Source of the DNA: Ga0077555 sp963741565
Lineage (GTDB): Bacteria > Pseudomonadota > Alphaproteobacteria > Rhizobiales > Hyphomicrobiaceae
Reading direction: 5' to 3'
DNA length: 64,000 nucleotides
NCBI GenBank assembly: GCA_963741565.1
Contig: CAVUIK010000012.1
Location: forward strand, 163,420 to 227,419
Of the stretch, positions 36,845 to 45,856 are shown in pieces. The notes beneath the pieces were generated by a model. The model was not told the origin of the DNA, made no database searches, and worked only from the letters and a program-made list of their open reading frames with translations. A program made the translations under genes and the position numbers. Each line of letters begins with the position of its first letter. Positions within the stretch are counted from its first letter, which is position 1.

Positions 36845-39139
36845 ATGCCAGAGATCGATATCCGAAAGGCCGCCCTTGACTATCACGAGGCGGATCCGCC
36901 CGGCAAAATTGCCATCGCCGCGACGAAGCCGCTCGCTAACCAGGCCGATCTGGCGCTGGCCTATAGTCCAGGCGTGGCTCATGCCTGCGAGGCGATAGCC
37001 GCCGACCCAGCGGCGGCCACACGTTATACGGCCCGCGGCAACCTTGTCGGCGTGATCACCAACGGCACCGCGGTGCTTGGCCTCGGCGATATCGGGCCGC
37101 TTGCGGCCAAGCCCGTCATGGAAGGAAAAGCCGTCCTCTTCAAGAAATTCGCCGGGATCGATGTCTACGACATCGAGGTGGCGGAGAAGGGGGTCGACGC
37201 GTTTGTCGAAGCCGTCGCGCGCCTCGAGCCGACATTCGGCGGCATCAACCTCGAGGATATCAAGGCGCCCGAGTGTTTCGAGATCGAGCGGCGGCTGCGC
37301 GACCGGATGAACATCCCTGTCTTCCACGACGACCAGCACGGAACGGCGATCGTGGTCGCGGCCGGCATCCTCAACGGGCTCAAGATCGTCGGCAAGCGCA
37401 TCGAGGATGTGCGGCTGGTCACGTCGGGTGCGGGGGCCGCGGCGCTCGCCTGCCTCAATCTGCTGGTTGGTCTCGGCATGCGGCGCGAGAACATCACGAT
37501 CACCGACATCAAGGGCGTGGTCTACAAGGGCCGCAACGAGTTGATGAACCCCTACATGGAGCCGTTTGCGCAGGCGACGCGCGCACGGACGCTCGCCGAG
37601 GCGATGCCTGGCACCGATATATTCCTGGGACTTTCGGCTGGACGTGTCGTGAGCCAGGAGATGGTCCAGTCGATGGGCCCCAAGCCACTGATCTTCGCGC
37701 TAGCCAATCCGACGCCCGAGATTCTGCCCGAAGACGCCAAGGCTGTCCGTCCCGATGCCATCATCGCCTCGGGCCGGACAGACTATCCGAACCAGATCAA
37801 CAATGTGCTGTGCTTTCCCTTCATCTTTCGCGGGGCGCTCGATGTCGGCGCGACGACGATCAACGAGCCGATGAAAAAGGCGGCGGTCATGGCGCTGGCG
37901 CGTCTCGCCGAGAGCGAGGCCTCCGACATCGTGCTCGCCGCCTACAGCGTCGACACGTTCGTCTTCGGGCCCGAGTACATTCTGCCGAAGCCGTTCGACC
38001 CGCGCCTCATTCTGGAAATTGCGCCGGCCGTCGCAAAGGCGGCCATGGAGACCGGCGTCGCCACGCGCCCGATCGAGGATTTCGGCGGCTATCGCGAAAA
38101 ATTGACCGGCTTCGTCTATCGATCGGGTTTTGTGATGCGCCCGATCTTCGAGGCCGCTAAGCGAGCCTCGCGGCCCAAGCCCAAGCGCCTCGTCTTTGCC
38201 GAGGGAGATCACCCCTATGTGCTGCAATGCGCCCAGCAGGTCTTGAGCGAAGGTTTGGCGCGGCCCATCCTGGTGGGGCAGCGCGAGATCATTGCGCGGA
38301 TGGCCGTCCATCTCGGCCTGCGCATGCGCCCCGAGCGCGACTATGACGTGTTCGATCCGGAAACGGACCCGCGTCTGCCTGCAATGGGCGAGGAGTATCT
38401 GGCACTGGTGGAGCGGCGAGGGGTCTCGCCATCGCATGCCCGCCGCGTCGTGCGCAACGGTTCGACGGTGATAGCCGGGCTGCTGCTGCGCCGCGGCGAT
38501 GCCGACGCGATGATTTGCGGAACGGTCGGCCGCTATCACACCCAGCTGCGGCACGTGTCGGAAGTGATCGGGAAGCTCGGAGGCGTTCGCGGGTTTGCGA
38601 CGCTTTCCGCGATGATCCTGCCGACCGGGCCGCTGTTTCTGACCGACACCTATGTCAGCTACAACCCGGACGCCGAGCAGCTGGCGGAAATCACACTTCT
38701 GGCCGCGGAAGAGGTTCGCCGGTTTGGCATAGAGCCGAAGGTAGCGCTGCTGTCGCATTCAAATTTCGGCAGTGAGAATACGGTGTCTGCGGTTAAAATG
38801 CGGGATGTTCTGGCCATTCTGAAAGACTGGTCGCCGGAGCTGGAAGTCGATGGCGAAATGCATGCGGATGCGGCGCTGTCGGCGTTTATCCGCGAGGAAA
38901 TTTTTCCAAGCTCGCGACTGAAGGGAAGCGCCAATCTTCTGATAATGCCCAGCGTCGACGCCGCCAATATCGCATTTAATCTGTTGAAGGTGGTTTCCGG
39001 CGCGGTCGCGGTTGGTCCGATCCTGCTTGGCGCCGCCAAGCCGGTGCATATCGTAACGCCGTCGGTAACCGTCCGGGGGCTGTTGAATATGGCGGCGATT
39101 GCGGTCGTCGACGCAACGCGGGCGGGGCCTTCTGCGTAA
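36845..39139 (+). CDS. maeB: NADP-dependent malic enzyme with C-terminal phosphotransacetylase-like domain
   Basis: A 764-residue MaeB-type protein, of the usual length. Residues about 10-430 are the malic enzyme: AYSPGVAHACEAIA, KPVMEGKAVLFKKFAGIDVYD, the catalytic VFHDDQHGTAIVVAAG motif, and the nucleotide-binding SGAGAAALACLNLL. Residues about 435-764 are a phosphate acetyltransferase-like domain (KRLVFAEGDHPYVL, FGSENTVSAVKMRDVL), which in this family serves as a regulatory unit. It converts malate to pyruvate with NADP+. ATG 36845 opens MPEIDIRKAALDYH. No operon partner is close. Confidence 0.95.
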   Translation: MPEIDIRKAALDYHEADPPGKIAIAATKPLANQADLALAYSPGVAHACEAIAADPAAATRYTARGNLVGVITNGTAVLGLGDIGPLAAKPVMEGKAVLFKKFAGIDVYDIEVAEKGVDAFVEAVARLEPTFGGINLEDIKAPECFEIERRLRDRMNIPVFHDDQHGTAIVVAAGILNGLKIVGKRIEDVRLVTSGAGAAALACLNLLVGLGMRRENITITDIKGVVYKGRNELMNPYMEPFAQATRARTLAEAMPGTDIFLGLSAGRVVSQEMVQSMGPKPLIFALANPTPEILPEDAKAVRPDAIIASGRTDYPNQINNVLCFPFIFRGALDVGATTINEPMKKAAVMALARLAESEASDIVLAAYSVDTFVFGPEYILPKPFDPRLILEIAPAVAKAAMETGVATRPIEDFGGYREKLTGFVYRSGFVMRPIFEAAKRASRPKPKRLVFAEGDHPYVLQCAQQVLSEGLARPILVGQREIIARMAVHLGLRMRPERDYDVFDPETDPRLPAMGEEYLALVERRGVSPSHARRVVRNGSTVIAGLLLRRGDADAMICGTVGRYHTQLRHVSEVIGKLGGVRGFATLSAMILPTGPLFLTDTYVSYNPDAEQLAEITLLAAEEVRRFGIEPKVALLSHSNFGSENTVSAVKMRDVLAILKDWSPELEVDGEMHADAALSAFIREEIFPSSRLKGSANLLIMPSVDAANIAFNLLKVVSGAVAVGPILLGAAKPVHIVTPSVTVRGLLNMAAIAVVDATRAGPSA

Positions 39140-39387
39140 TGTGGATGCCACAAATGTGACCAAGTCCGCATGAAGCGTCATCACGACGGCACTGCGCAAT
39201 CGATACAATTGTAGATATTCCAGGTGTGAATAGCTTAGGTTTCTACCCGTTCACTAAGGCCAGCCGTTCATTTTCACCGTAAGTGTTCTCTCTAGGCGTG
39301 ATTTGCCGTGACCCGGTGCGTCGGCGGGCAATGCTCCCACCGATGACGTCCGATATGTCCACGCGGCGTGATAATGGATCTGTTTTG

Positions 39388-39651
39388 ATGTCGTCGACGA
39401 CGATCATGGAAGAAGGACTCCTCAAGAGCTTGAGGAGCGATCCCGATCTCGCCAGGCGCGGCTGCGTCGCGACCCCGTTGACGCCCGGTGGCGTCGCCAT
39501 CGAGGTCCACGGGCAGCGGCGAGGCCAGTGGGCCTGGCGGGCCGGCGCGTTCGGATACACGCGCACCGACGCGACAGCCGCCGATATCGTCGTCGAAACG
39601 ATTGCCGAGGCCCTGCATTACACGCGCATCACCATCGCCCCAGGAGATTAG
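39388..39651 (+). CDS. small hypothetical protein
   Basis: An 87-residue protein, with no signal peptide or membrane helix. It reads EEGLLKSLRSDPDLARRGC, then PGGVAIEVHGQRRGQWAWR and AADIVVETIAEALHYTRITI, a compact alpha/beta pattern I do not recognise. The start is uncertain: the frame is open from 39283 (GTG) and has ATGs at 39343 and 39388, none with a clear ribosome site. It ends 33 bp before the convergent M64 peptidase stop. Composition and codon use favour a real gene. Confidence 0.45.
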   Translation: MSSTTIMEEGLLKSLRSDPDLARRGCVATPLTPGGVAIEVHGQRRGQWAWRAGAFGYTRTDATAADIVVETIAEALHYTRITIAPGD

Positions 39652-39684
39652 GTGCAACGGGCGATGACGGCTGCGGGTATACCG

Positions 39685-41625
39685 CTACTGGCCGGCCGTT
39701 TTGGCTGCAGTGGTGGTCGAGCCGAATTGGTCGGGAGCGCCAATCGCATTGTCGCGCAGAAAGCCGACGTGGAACCGGTAAGCGGCCGGGTCGAACGGGA
39801 TCGTGCCGCTGCCGGCCGCAAAGACAGTAAAGGTGCGGATCTCGTTCGTCGCGAACGAGACCACGACGTGGGTCGAGGCGGGGGCTAGGCAGGCTCCGGT
39901 CGACGGGTTGGTTTCACAGACCGTGGCGGCGACAGGAAGCGCATCGCCGCCGGCTGACGGTTGTACGCGGATGGCAGCCGCCGCCGTTCCGATATTGACG
40001 GCTGCCACAGCGAAGGCCGCCGGAGAACCGTCGCTCGGCAGCGTGACGGTTCCGGCCGGTTGGCCAGTGGTTGCGACAATCGATATGACGTCGGGAGGAG
40101 CGGCGGCGCTAGACGTTACCTTCAACGCATTGACACCGGTGCTGATCGGGGAGTCGAGGGCATTGCTGCATCGACCGACGACAGCAAAGTCGCGTGCCGC
40201 GAAGGTGCCGCTGGTCGTCAGAGCGACGACGAACGTCTTGCTGCCCTGAGCCGGCACGTTGAACGTCGGATTGTTGAGTCCAATGGGTGTGTTGGTGGCG
40301 TCGGTTTCGCGCCAGATGAAGCTCGAGATCCCCACGCTGGAGGACAAGGCGAGTTGACAGGCGGTGGCTTCCACTGCACTCGTGTTGAGCAGCGTGCTGA
40401 ATGCTGTGACGGTGCCTCCGCTCGCTGTTGCGCGCGCACTCGGGAGCACGGCCGTCAAAATCTTGGCGGCCGGCGCCGAAGATGTTGATTTGTTGAGAGC
40501 CCAGGTGATTGTTCGCGCCATCAGGCCCGTCGGATCCTTGCGCACTTTGACGCTCGGATCGGATGCAGATGCGGTCAGGGTATTTGCGCCAGCCGGCAGA
40601 GATGCTGGATCGAGTACAAAGGAGAGACCGGTGCCGACCGTGGTGCCGTTCAGTCGCCAGACGACCGGCAATTCCGAGGTTGCGGGAAGTGCTGCTGCCG
40701 ATGCGACAACTGTGAATCGCTCGAGCTGGCCGGAGTAGACCGTAAGGCTGGTGGATTTTGGCCCAAACGATGCGATGGGCCGTGCCAGCGTCCTGATCCG
40801 CTTGGCGACCTGCTCCTCGTTCACGGCGTCGAACGGGCGCAATAGCGAACGCATCAACGAGTCAAACGTTGGGCGAAATTGCCCGGTCGCGCAGTAGTGA
40901 GCTCCTTCATAGAGCCCCGGAACCGAGGGTGTCGTTGTGACCGTCGGGATCGGGGTTCCTGAAGCGATCCAGAGCGACCAGGGAATGGAGGCGAGTGTCG
41001 TTTGCCTTGTCGAATTGATGTCACTGTTGGCGCCCGCGCCGTTTGTCGGGCAAATCTGTGCGTCGACGTATTCGTCGTCGAGGCTGGCGAACGAGTGGCC
41101 AACTTCGTGGACTACAACTTCGCGCGCATTGCTGTTGCGCGTGGTTGTCGACCAGTTGCCACCTGATCCGCCGTAGGTTGTCGTATTTCCAATCGCAATC
41201 TTGATATTGAAGACGACACCGGGGATCGCGGCCCTCAGTATCGCATCGCCGGCGGCTGTATCGACGCAATAGAGACGCGCAATCCCCGCGCAGTTTAGGA
41301 AGCCTTTGAGGGCCGTATTGCGCGCGGTGCCGGTTTCGCCGGGCCCGCTCTCAACGCTGACGGCATCGATGCGCCATGCATTGATTTGATTGGGGTAGCT
41401 CGCGAACGGCTCCTCCACCAGAAGCCGGTCCAGCATTCCTTGGGCGTCGACAGCGAAGATCGGCAACTCAGCCGCCGTATAGCCGTCGCCGACAATGGCG
41501 ATATTGACGCGGCCCTCCATTTGTCCGCTCGCGCGCAAGATCTGCGATGTTTGCGCCGCGGCCGACGACAAGGCCACGAGGAACAGGATCGCGGTTGCGA
41601 CACCGCATCTATGAAATCGATTCAT
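39685..41625 (-). CDS. secreted M64-family (IgA peptidase-like) metallopeptidase with C-terminal repeat module
   Basis: A 646-residue protein. A signal peptide precedes TSQILRASG. The M64 catalytic region has VNIAIVGDGYTAAEL and the zinc site VVHEVGHSFASLDDEYVD (HEVGH at about residues 173-177), followed by DSLMRSLLRPFDAVNEEQ. Residues about 290-375 form an Ig-like segment. From about 385 to the end it carries the module shared with the protein at 25905: ILTAVLPSARA, NNPTFNVPAQGSKTFVVAL, FAVAAVNIGTAAAAI and GSGTIPFDPAAYRF. It should act in the periplasm or medium on extracellular protein. It lies 61 bp behind its upstream partner gene. Confidence 0.85.
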   Translation of the reverse strand: MNRFHRCGVATAILFLVALSSAAAQTSQILRASGQMEGRVNIAIVGDGYTAAELPIFAVDAQGMLDRLLVEEPFASYPNQINAWRIDAVSVESGPGETGTARNTALKGFLNCAGIARLYCVDTAAGDAILRAAIPGVVFNIKIAIGNTTTYGGSGGNWSTTTRNSNAREVVVHEVGHSFASLDDEYVDAQICPTNGAGANSDINSTRQTTLASIPWSLWIASGTPIPTVTTTPSVPGLYEGAHYCATGQFRPTFDSLMRSLLRPFDAVNEEQVAKRIRTLARPIASFGPKSTSLTVYSGQLERFTVVASAAALPATSELPVVWRLNGTTVGTGLSFVLDPASLPAGANTLTASASDPSVKVRKDPTGLMARTITWALNKSTSSAPAAKILTAVLPSARATASGGTVTAFSTLLNTSAVEATACQLALSSSVGISSFIWRETDATNTPIGLNNPTFNVPAQGSKTFVVALTTSGTFAARDFAVVGRCSNALDSPISTGVNALKVTSSAAAPPDVISIVATTGQPAGTVTLPSDGSPAAFAVAAVNIGTAAAAIRVQPSAGGDALPVAATVCETNPSTGACLAPASTHVVVSFATNEIRTFTVFAAGSGTIPFDPAAYRFHVGFLRDNAIGAPDQFGSTTTAAKTAGQ

Positions 41626-41686
41626 TGGGGGCCCCGTGGTCCAGCCTGGCGCGGCGAATATCGCCAAATGGTATTGAGTGAGTAAG

Positions 41687-42328
41687 CTATTGAACCGTCA
41701 CGCCGGCGACAGGCACACCCGCGTCCTCGATGTCTATGCGCATGATGCGGGCATCCGCCGGCAGCGAGACGATGATGTCACCGCCTGTCCCGATCGGCAG
41801 GTCGCGGCGCTCGGTAAATCGTCCGGCCGCGTCGACGGCCTCATAACGAATAATGCGCGGGTCGTCGGCGATGGTGCGCGCGAGTTCGTTGCCCGCGGCA
41901 TCACGGGCGATCACCAGCAGTTGCCCAGGCCGCGGCGGTTTCGGCATCGGGGCAGTCGCGCCGGTTGTTGCGCGCTCAGCCGTCAGTGCGGTCTGGCGCC
42001 CTCTGCCCGCGATCGTCAATCGCCACTGGGTCCAGTCGGCGGCTGCCGTTGGATCCGGTGCGGACGACGGCGATGTGCCGCGCACCACCGTGAAGCGTGG
42101 GTCTGCCTGCATTGCCTGGCGTCCGGCGTCCGACGTCTCAAGTCGCGCGGTGCCAGCTGCCGGATCTGACGCGACGATGCGAACGCCATTGCCGCGCACG
42201 GCTTGCTCCAGATTGCGCTGGAAGTCGTCGCCCGATCCGAAACTGCCGGGCGCAAAACGGATATCGACCTCGGCGGCAGAGCACAATGTTGGCGCCAGGG
42301 CCACAATGACGGCCAGTCTTTTGAGCAT
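41687..42328 (-). CDS. secreted hypothetical protein upstream of the M64 peptidase
   Basis: A 213-residue protein. MLKRLAVIVALAPTLCSA is a Sec signal peptide. The mature part is beta-rich with regular FAPGSFGSGDDFQRNLEQAVR and RIIRYEAVDAAGRFTERRDL stretches and an Ala/Pro-rich middle. I do not recognise the family. It runs straight into the M64 gene on the same strand, so the two are probably cotranscribed and may work together, for example as an accessory or inhibitor; that is inference from layout. ATG 42328 is chosen over an in-frame ATG at 42349. Confidence 0.6.
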   Translation of the reverse strand: MLKRLAVIVALAPTLCSAAEVDIRFAPGSFGSGDDFQRNLEQAVRGNGVRIVASDPAAGTARLETSDAGRQAMQADPRFTVVRGTSPSSAPDPTAAADWTQWRLTIAGRGRQTALTAERATTGATAPMPKPPRPGQLLVIARDAAGNELARTIADDPRIIRYEAVDAAGRFTERRDLPIGTGGDIIVSLPADARIMRIDIEDAGVPVAGVTVQ

Positions 42329-42415
42329 CTCGGCCTCGCAATCTGTCATCTAATCTGCCGATTGTACGCTCGTGAACAGGCCGGTCAACAGAGTTAGCGC
42401 GGCCCAAGTTCGTGC

Positions 42416-43180
42416 TCACATCTTCTTGCCGGCCGTCCAACCGCCATCGACCAGCAGCGTCGTTCCCGAAATGAAGCTCGCGTCGGCGGACGCCAGGAAC
42501 AGGATCGCGCGTGCGATTTCGACAGCCTCGCCCCAACGGTTGAGCGCGGGGTGGATGTCGCGGATTTTCTGCGCCATCTCCGCCTCCTGGAAGTAGCGCT
42601 CGGTGAGTGCGGTTCGTGTGACACCGGGGCCGACCGCATTGACGCGGATGCCATACAGACCGAGGTCCATCGACATTTCCTTGGTCAGGCCGACGACCGC
42701 GTGCTTCGAGGCGGTGTAGGCGGCCCGATTGGGGGCCGCCGTCACGCCGAGGGTCGACGCGAGGTTGACGATGGCGCCTGGGCGTTTGGTGGCCACAGCG
42801 AGGCGACCGAACGCTTGGGAACAGAGGAATGTTCCGGTCACGTTGACGCCCATCACCCGGTTCCATTCCTCGAGGCTCAAGTCGAGAACCGGTTCGATTT
42901 CGCGCACGCCGGCGCTGTTGACCAGCACGTCCAGATGGCCGAGCCGCTTGGCCGCCTGCGCGAAGACGGTCGTCACCTGCTCGGGATTGGTGACGTCGAG
43001 GGCGACAGCATGCGCGCGTCCGCCGGCCTTCTTGATCTCCTCGGCCGCGCGCTCGGCCATGGCGACGTCGCGGTCGGCAAGTGCGACGGTCGCCCCTTCG
43101 CTGGCAAATTCCAATGCGACGGCGCGGCCGATACCGCTGCCGCCGCCTGTCACGATCACGCCCTGGTCCTGGAACCGCAT
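42416..43180 (-). CDS. SDR-family oxidoreductase
   Basis: A 254-residue classical short-chain dehydrogenase. The cofactor site is VIVTGGGSGIGRAVAL, the structural NSAG motif is VLVNSAGVRE, and the catalytic triad is in NLASTLGVTAAPNRAAYTASKHAVVG (Ser, Tyr, Lys). The C-terminal FISGTTLLVDGGWTAG is also canonical. It should oxidise or reduce an alcohol/ketone with NAD(P); substrate unknown. It is 87 bp upstream of the start of the secreted protein gene, with its own ribosome site (AGGAGTTC before ATG 43180), and divergent from the next gene. Confidence 0.9.
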   Translation of the reverse strand: MRFQDQGVIVTGGGSGIGRAVALEFASEGATVALADRDVAMAERAAEEIKKAGGRAHAVALDVTNPEQVTTVFAQAAKRLGHLDVLVNSAGVREIEPVLDLSLEEWNRVMGVNVTGTFLCSQAFGRLAVATKRPGAIVNLASTLGVTAAPNRAAYTASKHAVVGLTKEMSMDLGLYGIRVNAVGPGVTRTALTERYFQEAEMAQKIRDIHPALNRWGEAVEIARAILFLASADASFISGTTLLVDGGWTAGKKM

Positions 43181-43333
43181 GTGAACTCCTGTTTGTCAGC
43201 AACCTTTTGTTAAGAGTGCGCCGGGCGATCAGCCTGGGCAAGGGGCGGCTGCCGGCCTGTCGGCCACCCTTAAGGAAAACTTATGCTGCAACGCGTACCA
43301 AGGGTGGGATTCCCTGACGTGCGTGGGTGCCCC

Positions 43334-44434
43334 ATGACGAGCAACTTCGATCCCTGGTCCCTGCTCGGCGGGCTCGGCCAGGCCACGGTCAATCTTCTGA
43401 AGCCGCTGGCCGCGATGGTCCTGATGCCCGGTGGCGCACTATCGCTGCTGTCGTTGCTGTCGGCACTCGCGATCGCCGTGGCGTTCTGGTTGATGCGAAA
43501 CCAGCGGCCCGGCCGCCATATTCCGGTCCGCGTGCTCGCCCGCGCGCTGTTCCCACGGCGCCTGCGCACAAGCCGTTCCTTCCGCGCCGATATCGGTTTC
43601 GTGATCTTCAACGGCGCGCTGTTCGGCGTATTGTTTGGCTGGGCGCTGGTTTCGTATTTTTTGGTCGGGAAGGCGGTCAACAGCTTCCTAGTGACCCAGT
43701 TCGGCGCGCTGGCGCCGACCACCATGCCGGTGCTGCTGGCCGCTGCCATTCTGACGACTGGCATCTATCTGGCGCATGAGTTCGCCTATTGGCTCGACCA
43801 CTATCTCAGCCATAAGATCCCGTTCCTGTGGGAATTCCACAAAGTCCACCACTCGGCCGAGGTGCTGACGCCGCTGACGCTGTTCCGGGTGCATCCTGTC
43901 GACACGTTCGTCTACTACAACATCTCCTCGCTGATGATGGGCACCGCCTCGGGCGTCCTGCTCTATGCGTTTGGGCGGTCCATCGACCAGATTACGGTCT
44001 TCGACAGTAACGTGCTGATGCTGACCGCGACCTATCTGGTCGGCCATCTCCAGCATTCGCATGTCTGGATCGCGTTTACCGGCGTCTGGGGCCGGATCCT
44101 TCTGAGCCCCGCGCACCACCAGATCCACCACTCGACCAACCCCCTCCACTTCGACACCAACCTCGGCAATTCGCTGGCGATCTGGGACTGGATGTTCGGC
44201 ACCTTGCACATGCCGCAGAAGCAGCGCGAGCCGCTGCGCTTTGGCGTCGATCCGAAGACGGGCGAGGAGCACACACTGATGGGTGCGATGGTTCGCCCGT
44301 TTGCGCGGGCAATGGCGCATCTGGCGAGTGCGCGCCCGTGGCCGGCTGCGATCGCTGGCCTCGTCAGGTCTCGACCGGCGCGCGAGCGGGCGCCCGTGCT
44401 CAACGGCCCGACTGCAGCCCGCCCCAATTCCTGA
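43334..44434 (+). CDS. sterol desaturase / fatty acid hydroxylase superfamily membrane protein
   Basis: A 366-residue di-iron membrane enzyme. Four to five helices surround the three histidine clusters: HEFAYWLDHYLSH, HKVHHSAEVLTPL and HHQIHHSTNP, followed by NLGNSLAIWDWMFGTLH. These eight or so histidines bind two irons that hydroxylate or desaturate an acyl or sterol-like lipid with O2. ATG 43334 starts the conserved part; an upstream ATG at 43283 would add 17 residues. Its last 35 bp overlap the convergent aminotransferase gene. Confidence 0.88.
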   Translation: MTSNFDPWSLLGGLGQATVNLLKPLAAMVLMPGGALSLLSLLSALAIAVAFWLMRNQRPGRHIPVRVLARALFPRRLRTSRSFRADIGFVIFNGALFGVLFGWALVSYFLVGKAVNSFLVTQFGALAPTTMPVLLAAAILTTGIYLAHEFAYWLDHYLSHKIPFLWEFHKVHHSAEVLTPLTLFRVHPVDTFVYYNISSLMMGTASGVLLYAFGRSIDQITVFDSNVLMLTATYLVGHLQHSHVWIAFTGVWGRILLSPAHHQIHHSTNPLHFDTNLGNSLAIWDWMFGTLHMPQKQREPLRFGVDPKTGEEHTLMGAMVRPFARAMAHLASARPWPAAIAGLVRSRPARERAPVLNGPTAARPNS

Positions 44435-45608
44435 GGCGCTGCGCCGCTTCGGCCATGTCGGCCGTCGCGCCCGCGTAAGAGAAGCGCATGAAGCGCCGGC
44501 CGCGGGCCTCGTCGAAGTCGACGCCCGGCGTCGCGGCGACGCCAGCTTCCTCCAGCATCAGTTTGGCGAACGCCAGGCTGTCGCTGGTATGCGCGCTGAC
44601 ATCGGCATAGAGGTAGAAAGCGCCGTCAGCCGGGACGATCTTGCCCAAGCCCGCCTTCGGCAACTCGGCCAGCAGCAGCTCGCGGTTCGCCCGGTAGACA
44701 CGCTTGTTGGCCTCCAGTTCGTCGAGGCCGTCGAAGGCGCCGAGTGCCGCCACCTGGGCCACCGCCGGCGGCGAGATATAAAGGTTCTGCGCCAGCCGCT
44801 CGACCGTGCGGATGAGACCCTCCGGCACCACCATCCAGCCGACCCGCCACCCGGTCATAGAGAAGTACTTCGAGAAGCTGTTGATGACGACGACATCGTC
44901 AGAAAACTGCAGGGCCGTTGCCTCGGGAACCCCATACGTCAACCCGTGATAGATCTCATCGGATATGAACCAGATGCCGCGCCGCTTGCAAAGCGCCGTG
45001 ATCTCGGCGAGGCGTTCTGGCTCCAGCATGGTCCCGGTGGGGTTGGCGGGGCTCGCGATCAGCAGGCCCGCGAGACGCTCGTTCTCGGCGGCGGCCTCGA
45101 TGGCGGCAGCCGTCGGCATCCAGCGCGCGTTGGGCCCGGTTTCGATGGTCACCGGGCTGGCGCCGAGCGCCGTCAGGATATGCCGGTAGCAAGGATAGCC
45201 CGGGGCCGGCAGAGCGACCTTCGAACCGGCGTCGAACAGGGCGAGGAAGCTCAGCACAAACGCGGCCGACGAGCCGCTGGTAATGACGATGCGCTCCGGC
45301 GAAACCGTCAGGCCATACCAATCCCGGTAGAGTCTGGCGATGCGGGCCCGCAGCGGCTCGTAGCCGAGCGCCAGCGTATAGCCGAGCGTATCGCGGTCGA
45401 GGGCGGCCTTCACCGCCTCGCGGGCGGCCCTTGGCGCGGCGGTGGCGGGCTGGCCAACCTCCATATGAATGATGTGGCGGCCGGCGGCCTCGGCAGCGGC
45501 AGCCTGTCGCATGACGTCCATGACGATGAACGAGGCGATGTCGCTGCGTTCCGACGGCGGACGCAGCAACAGCGACTGGGCGGCCGGGGAAATCGACGGT
45601 GCCGGCAT
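44400..45608 (-). CDS. pyridoxal-phosphate aminotransferase class I/II (aspartate-type fold)
   Basis: A 402-residue fold type I enzyme. The PLP lysine is in NSFSKYFSMTGWRVGW, the asparagine contact in ASPANPTGTML, the aspartate in WFISDEIYHGL, and the substrate-binding arginine near the C-terminus in RRFMRFSYAG. The early SDIASFIVMDVMRQAA region is usual for alphaproteobacterial members next to the M48 protease gene. It transfers an amino group between an amino acid and 2-oxoglutarate; its specificity is not certain. It is divergent from the M48 gene. Confidence 0.9.
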   Translation of the reverse strand: MPAPSISPAAQSLLLRPPSERSDIASFIVMDVMRQAAAAEAAGRHIIHMEVGQPATAAPRAAREAVKAALDRDTLGYTLALGYEPLRARIARLYRDWYGLTVSPERIVITSGSSAAFVLSFLALFDAGSKVALPAPGYPCYRHILTALGASPVTIETGPNARWMPTAAAIEAAAENERLAGLLIASPANPTGTMLEPERLAEITALCKRRGIWFISDEIYHGLTYGVPEATALQFSDDVVVINSFSKYFSMTGWRVGWMVVPEGLIRTVERLAQNLYISPPAVAQVAALGAFDGLDELEANKRVYRANRELLLAELPKAGLGKIVPADGAFYLYADVSAHTSDSLAFAKLMLEEAGVAATPGVDFDEARGRRFMRFSYAGATADMAEAAQRLRNWGGLQSGR

Positions 45609-45856
45609 GAGATTTGGCTCCCGAGTTGTGCTTGCGCCGCACTTGGCGCCCTCAATTCGCCACGGCTGTGGCTCATTTGGCTTGACGGCTTGCGGCAGCG
45701 GATTCGTGTCTGGTTATAGTTCCGTGGACGGTGCCTGGCCAGGACGGTGTGCCCGTCGCGGAACGGTGATTGACCCTTGTGCGGCGCGTTACTACGGTCC
45801 CAGCGCCCCCGGTGGCAGCCAACCATTCGCACGTCGGAAAGAGGAGCCTGGAGCCG

